Below, in pieces: positions 6,445 to 9,062 of a DNA stretch of 9,062 nucleotides. Positions within the stretch are counted from its first letter, which is position 1; each line of letters opens with the position of its first letter. This stretch comes from Planctomycetes bacterium UBA1662 (GTDB taxonomy: Bacteria; Planctomycetota; UBA8108): contig DCKY01000200.1 in assembly GCA_002320775.1 (NCBI GenBank), positions 12,902 through 21,963 on the forward strand. The letters are read 5' to 3'. Below the pieces are notes generated by a model. It was not told the origin of the DNA, searched no databases, and was given only the letters and a program-made list of their open reading frames with translations. The translations under genes and the position numbers were made by a program.

Positions 6445-7488
6445 TCAGTCCTGCGGCCTGACGACAACCTTCAATCCCTGGCGTGATTCATGGAAGGCGA
6501 AGGCATCGTTGATCTCATCGAGTGGGAAGGATTTTGTGATGTATTTTCGCGCATCGATCTTTCCACCGGCCAGCAGGGTGACAGCCTTCTCAACATCCGG
6601 GAGGTTGCAGCCATGGGTGCCCATGACGAAGGCTTCCCGGTAGTGGATGAGGTTCGAGTCGATGGTGAGCGGCGGCTCATTCTTCAGCCCGGCGAAGAGG
6701 TTGACGTAGCCTCGCTTGCGGACGATCTGGATGGCATCGGCCTGGGCCTGGACTGTTCCGGCTGTGGTGATGACGAAGTCGACGCCCTCTCCGTCAGTCT
6801 CGGCCATGATGGTGTCGACCAGGTTTTCCTCCTCGGTGCAGATGAAACGCGCGTCGGGCAGGAAGTCTTTTGCCATTTCCAGACGTCCCTTCGATCTCTG
6901 CGCTGCGAAGACCTTGCCGGCACCGTAGTATCTGGACAATTCCAGGACCATGCAGCCGATCGGCCCCAGGCCTATGACGCACATGCTCTTGCCGAGCCCC
7001 ATCTGCCCCAGCTCGAGGCCATGGATCGCGCAGGCCAGCGGCTCGGCAATGCAGGCCTGGTCGTATTCCAGGTTTTCGGGGATCTTGACAACCGCGCCAA
7101 GCTTGACCGTGAGGTCGTTGAGGACCATCTTCTGCTGGAAAGCTCCGTCGAATTGGTAGCCGATGGCGTAGTTTTGCTCGCTCAGGTTGCCTTGCCCGAC
7201 GAGCGACCACTGGCAGTTCTCGGAGGGGACGTCGGCACCCATGACGATTCGGTCACCTTCCTTGAAACGGGAGACGTTCCTGCCGACCTCGAGCACCTTG
7301 CCGGCGACCTCGTGGCCGATGACGGTGGGGGTCTCCACCCGGTCGTTGCCGTAGTGAAAGATGCGTACATCCGAGCCGCAGACGGAGACCGCCTGGGGCG
7401 CGATGATAACCTCGTCATCTCCACAGACAGGGTCCGGTTTCTCGACGATCTTCAGCCGCTCTAGCTCTTCAAGGACTGCTGCTTTCAA
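6445..7488 (-). CDS. Zinc-dependent medium-chain dehydrogenase (polyol/alcohol dehydrogenase family)
   Basis: The protein has 347 residues, a normal length for the family, and no signal peptide, so it is cytoplasmic. The GroES-like N-terminal domain has the catalytic-zinc ligands C37 (SVCGSD), H59 and E60 (IGHE), and E149 (AEPLAC), the pattern of sorbitol/threonine-type dehydrogenases. The structural-zinc loop at about 85-105 keeps only one Cys (C92); by eye the other three positions are S89, S95 and S103, so that zinc is probably absent. The Rossmann domain carries GLGPIG (173-178). The acidic residue that usually ends the second strand and selects NAD is missing; AAQRSKGR (195-202) suggests NADP use (inference). 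The start is TTG 7488, giving the canonical KAAVLEE beginning, with GGAG seven bases upstream; an ATG at 7536 is the alternative. It is divergent from the cupin isomerase gene, consistent with sugar/polyol metabolism. The exact substrate is unknown. Confidence 0.9.
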   Translation of the reverse strand: MKAAVLEELERLKIVEKPDPVCGDDEVIIAPQAVSVCGSDVRIFHYGNDRVETPTVIGHEVAGKVLEVGRNVSRFKEGDRIVMGADVPSENCQWSLVGQGNLSEQNYAIGYQFDGAFQQKMVLNDLTVKLGAVVKIPENLEYDQACIAEPLACAIHGLELGQMGLGKSMCVIGLGPIGCMVLELSRYYGAGKVFAAQRSKGRLEMAKDFLPDARFICTEEENLVDTIMAETDGEGVDFVITTAGTVQAQADAIQIVRKRGYVNLFAGLKNEPPLTIDSNLIHYREAFVMGTHGCNLPDVEKAVTLLAGGKIDARKYITKSFPLDEINDAFAFHESRQGLKVVVRPQD

Positions 7489-7495
7489 TGGGGAT

Positions 7496-7499
7496 CTCC
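7496..7499 (-). promoter_or_regulatory. Ribosome binding site deciding a TTG start
   Basis: GGAG on the minus strand sits seven bases before TTG 7488. It supports the TTG start of the dehydrogenase over the ATG at 7536, which has no comparable box that I can see. Confidence 0.6.
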
Positions 7500-7540
7500 G
7501 ACTGTGCTTGTTTTTTCCGTTTGAAAGCAGAAGCATACAT

Positions 7541-7610
7541 GGCGGAGGCGTCCCGCTCAAGGACCGCTTAGGGGTCTTCGCGGAAGAGCCCGATACGGGC
7601 CGCCTCCGCC
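7541..7610. repeat. Structured 70-base inverted-repeat element in divergent intergenic region
   Basis: GGCGGAGGCG (7541-7550) and CGCCTCCGCC (7601-7610) are perfect 10-bp reverse complements enclosing 50 bases. Inside are GCCCG-ATA-CGGGC (7588-7600), ending flush against the right outer arm, and TCTTC-GCG-GAAGA (7575-7587), ending flush against the former. A weaker hairpin built on CCC, AAG and CTT, GGG lies at about 7552-7574. Together these fold as a multibranch, cloverleaf-like shape. It could be part of the dehydrogenase 5' leader (minus strand) or a DNA operator. I see no U-tract after it on either strand, so it is not an obvious terminator, and it lacks tRNA consensus features. The pairing is seen; the function is unknown. 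Confidence 0.45.
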
Positions 7611-7667
7611 GCAGGTCAGGTTTCTTCGCCTCAGCGGTTTTTCTCTCATCTCCCGTGCCCCGGTTCC

Positions 7668-7676
7668 TGTTAATAT
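7668..7676 (+). promoter_or_regulatory. Candidate extended -10 promoter for the cupin isomerase gene
   Basis: TGT followed directly by TAATAT (7671-7676) resembles an extended -10 element, 77 bases before ATG 7754. No good -35 is seen, as is common for extended -10 promoters. Planctomycete promoter consensus is poorly known, so this is tentative. Confidence 0.3.
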
Positions 7677-7753
7677 TGCTCCTTCGGCGGTCTGTGGAGG
7701 GACCAGCCGTTTAACCGGAATACCTACAAGAGCTTTGGCGAGAGGAAGAAACC

Positions 7754-8521
7754 ATGGCAACCAGGAACTACATTACCCGCAAGGAATACGATGCCTGGAT
7801 TTCGGAATGCACCGCGCTGGCGATTGCCTGCGGCTACCCGGTCCAGGATGACATGATCAACGACAACACCGGGCTGGTCTTCGGCGAAGATCAGTACGAG
7901 GCCTTTGTCAACGGCCTCTGGTCCGGCGAGCCCTACGAAGCCTTCGCGATCTTCCAGGCGCTCAACGAACCGGCTGTCCAGGGTCTTCCCGAGGGCGGGA
8001 TGGAATGGGCCCAGTTCGGCGGTCTCTGCGACAAGCTCATGATTGTTCACCCGGGCAAGTTCTGCAGTCCGCATCTGCATTGGCGAAAGACCGAGTTCTA
8101 TGAGGTTGTCCTCGGCGAGATGGATCTCTTCTACGCCTCTGACATCATCGACGATGAGCGTCTGGACGTTAAGAAAGAGGGCCTGGTCGATGGGCATCCG
8201 ATGCCGAAGGGCGAGGCGCGGCCGGAGCGTGTGGTGCTTCCCGCCGGACGAGAGCATACCTACGAACAGCTGACCGAGTACAGATGCCTTCGGCCCGGCG
8301 ATGCGAATTTTGTCATGCACCGAAAGCATCTCCATGCATTCGGCTGTCCCGCCGACGCGAAGACCCCGGTTGTGATCCGCGAAGGTTCCGCCTACAGCCA
8401 CGAGCCGACCGCTGCCGGCAAGGATACCCTGCTGTCGGACTGGAGGGAGATCCACGATAATGGCTTCCTGCTCGAGGGCCTCGACGAGGGCCGTCTGAAG
8501 AATAACATCGTCGAGGAGTGA
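7754..8521 (+). CDS. Cupin-fold sugar isomerase, D-lyxose isomerase-like
   Basis: The protein has 255 residues and no signal peptide. The key signature is PHLHWRKTE (106-114): an HxHxxKxE metal-binding motif matching the D-lyxose isomerase family (D-lyxose to D-xylulose), where it reads HFHWKKMED. A second cupin motif carries PGD (181-183) then HLHAF (192-196), with H194 as the likely fourth metal ligand; H107, H109 and E114 would be the others. The N-terminal 85 residues are acidic and I do not recognise a separate domain there. The protein is slightly longer than typical D-lyxose isomerases of about 225 residues, with an insert at about 128-160 between the cupin motifs. The start is ATG 7754 with AGGA (7743-7746) seven bases upstream. 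It is divergent from the polyol-type dehydrogenase, which fits pentose/polyol interconversion. The family call is fairly secure; the substrate is inferred, and another ketol-isomerase or epimerase activity is possible. Confidence 0.75.
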   Translation: MATRNYITRKEYDAWISECTALAIACGYPVQDDMINDNTGLVFGEDQYEAFVNGLWSGEPYEAFAIFQALNEPAVQGLPEGGMEWAQFGGLCDKLMIVHPGKFCSPHLHWRKTEFYEVVLGEMDLFYASDIIDDERLDVKKEGLVDGHPMPKGEARPERVVLPAGREHTYEQLTEYRCLRPGDANFVMHRKHLHAFGCPADAKTPVVIREGSAYSHEPTAAGKDTLLSDWREIHDNGFLLEGLDEGRLKNNIVEE

Positions 8522-8638
8522 AAGTGACATTCGCGAGGCCCAATTGGTTTCGTAAGTTATTTATTGCCTGTGGCCCATCGTGGCCTCGTGTTATCGTGAA
8601 TCGGCTGGATTTTTTCGAGGTCTGAGAGAGCTGCTCTG
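8522..8638. other. Intergenic region before the response regulator gene
   Basis: These 117 bases separate the isomerase stop from the receiver gene. A 7-bp inverted repeat, CGAGGCC (8534-8540) with GGCCTCG (8582-8588), spans an AT-rich core at about 8541-8566. The spacing is long and there is no U-tract after it, so a terminator is not supported. No promoter with acceptable -35/-10 spacing was found. Confidence 0.25.
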
Positions 8639-9062
8639 ATGGCGAATAGTGACTACACCATCCTGGTTGTCGACGACGATGAGCTCAACCGCGACATGTT
8701 GTCGCGCCGGCTCGAAAGAAAAGAGTACAAGGTGCTTGTCGCCAGCGATGGTTCGGAGGCTCTGGAGTTGGCCGGGCGGGAGGTGCTCGACCTGGTGATC
8801 CTCGACATCATGATGCCGGGAATGAGCGGACTCGAGGTTCTCAAGATCCTGAGGCAGACTCGCAGCACCACCGAGCTGCCCATCATCATGGCTTCGGCGA
8901 AGGGCGAGAGCCAGGACGTCGTTAACGCTCTCGAGCTTGGCGCGAACGATTATGCTACCAAGCCGCTTGATTTTCCCGTTCTGCTCGCCAGGATCGAGGC
9001 GCAGCTTCGTCTGAAGGTTCCTTTTGAATCTGAGAAGGCTGCCGATTCCACTGCCGATTCCA
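8639..9062 (+). CDS. Response regulator receiver domain protein, 3' end outside window
   Basis: The 141 visible codons encode an almost complete CheY-like receiver domain at residues 5-125. It receives a phosphate from a histidine kinase. The acidic pocket is D12-D13-D14, the phospho-acceptor is D56 (LVILDIMMPGMSG), the switch Ser is S86 (MASAKGE), and the conserved Lys is K108 (YATKPLD). The domain ends near residue 125 and is followed by a Glu/Lys/Ala/Asp/Ser linker (about 127-141) with an in-frame repeat, so an output domain probably lies beyond the window; its type cannot be seen. ATG 8639 is preceded only by a weak purine-rich GAGAGAG (8624-8630). It lies on the same strand as the isomerase, 117 bases downstream, and is probably a separate transcription unit. 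No cognate histidine kinase is visible here, although an orphan or hybrid role is possible. Confidence 0.92.
   Translation, partial: MANSDYTILVVDDDELNRDMLSRRLERKEYKVLVASDGSEALELAGREVLDLVILDIMMPGMSGLEVLKILRQTRSTTELPIIMASAKGESQDVVNALELGANDYATKPLDFPVLLARIEAQLRLKVPFESEKAADSTADS
9039..9062 (+). repeat. 12-base tandem repeat in the response regulator linker, cut by the window end
   Basis: CTGCCGATTCCA occurs twice in a row without mismatch (9039-9050 and 9051-9062). It is in frame and encodes ADST-type units (A135-D-S-T, A139-D-S). It may continue beyond the window as a low-complexity linker. Confidence 0.6.

Noticed and set aside
6490..7464. A 324-codon open frame on the plus strand opposite the dehydrogenase
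   Set aside because: The minus-strand frame carries all the dehydrogenase motifs; the plus frame is its antisense shadow.
7541..7610. Cloverleaf-like fold considered as a tRNA gene
   Set aside because: The outer stem is 10 bp instead of 7, the hairpin loops are 3 bases, and no T-loop or anticodon-loop consensus is present on either strand.
7724..8530. A 268-codon open frame on the minus strand opposite the cupin isomerase
   Set aside because: The plus-strand frame has the metal-binding motifs, a good ribosome binding site and an ATG; the minus frame is its mirror.

Overview
The window looks like chromosomal DNA of a planctomycete or a close relative in the PVC group. The main evidence is a secreted protein with the architecture planctomycete cytochrome c (PSCyt1) – DUF1549 – DUF1553, a combination found almost only in Planctomycetota and related phyla. 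GC content is high (about 60 percent by eye). GTG and TTG starts are used, and many products have signal peptides. I see no insertion sequences, CRISPR array, rRNA or tRNA.

Layout. (1) Positions 1-648, minus strand: the N-terminal 216 codons of an enolase-superfamily (mandelate racemase/muconate lactonizing type) enzyme with a twin-arginine signal. (2) A 145-base divergent promoter region carries an 8+8 base inverted repeat. (3) Positions 794-3916, plus strand: the large exported PSCyt1/DUF1549/DUF1553 protein. (4) Convergent to it, and 37 bases away, is a two-gene minus-strand operon. A complete HtrA-like trypsin/PDZ protease (5261-6286) is followed, with a one-base TGATG stop/start overlap, by a second trypsin-fold protein (3954-5261). 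In that second protein a PDZ domain is inserted inside the protease domain, the catalytic His is Ser, the catalytic Ser is Cys, and a basic coiled coil is added at the C-terminus. (5) Positions 6445-7488, minus strand: a medium-chain zinc polyol/alcohol dehydrogenase that has lost most structural-zinc cysteines. (6) A 265-base divergent intergenic region holds a 70-base element with a perfect 10-bp closing stem and nested short hairpins. (7) Positions 7754-8521, plus strand: a cupin-fold sugar isomerase resembling D-lyxose isomerase. (8) Positions 8639 to the window end: a response-regulator receiver domain that runs off the end into an in-frame 12-base tandem repeat.

How the genes may work together (inference). 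The enolase-type enzyme and the cytochrome/DUF1553 protein are divergently transcribed and both exported, so they may act together in processing sugars or sugar acids in the cell envelope. The dehydrogenase and the cupin isomerase, also divergent, would suit a pentose/polyol interconversion. The most unusual content is the translationally coupled pair of an intact HtrA-like protease and a catalytically altered, PDZ-inserted paralogue. This suggests an active protease with a pseudoprotease or Cys-type partner acting in the envelope.
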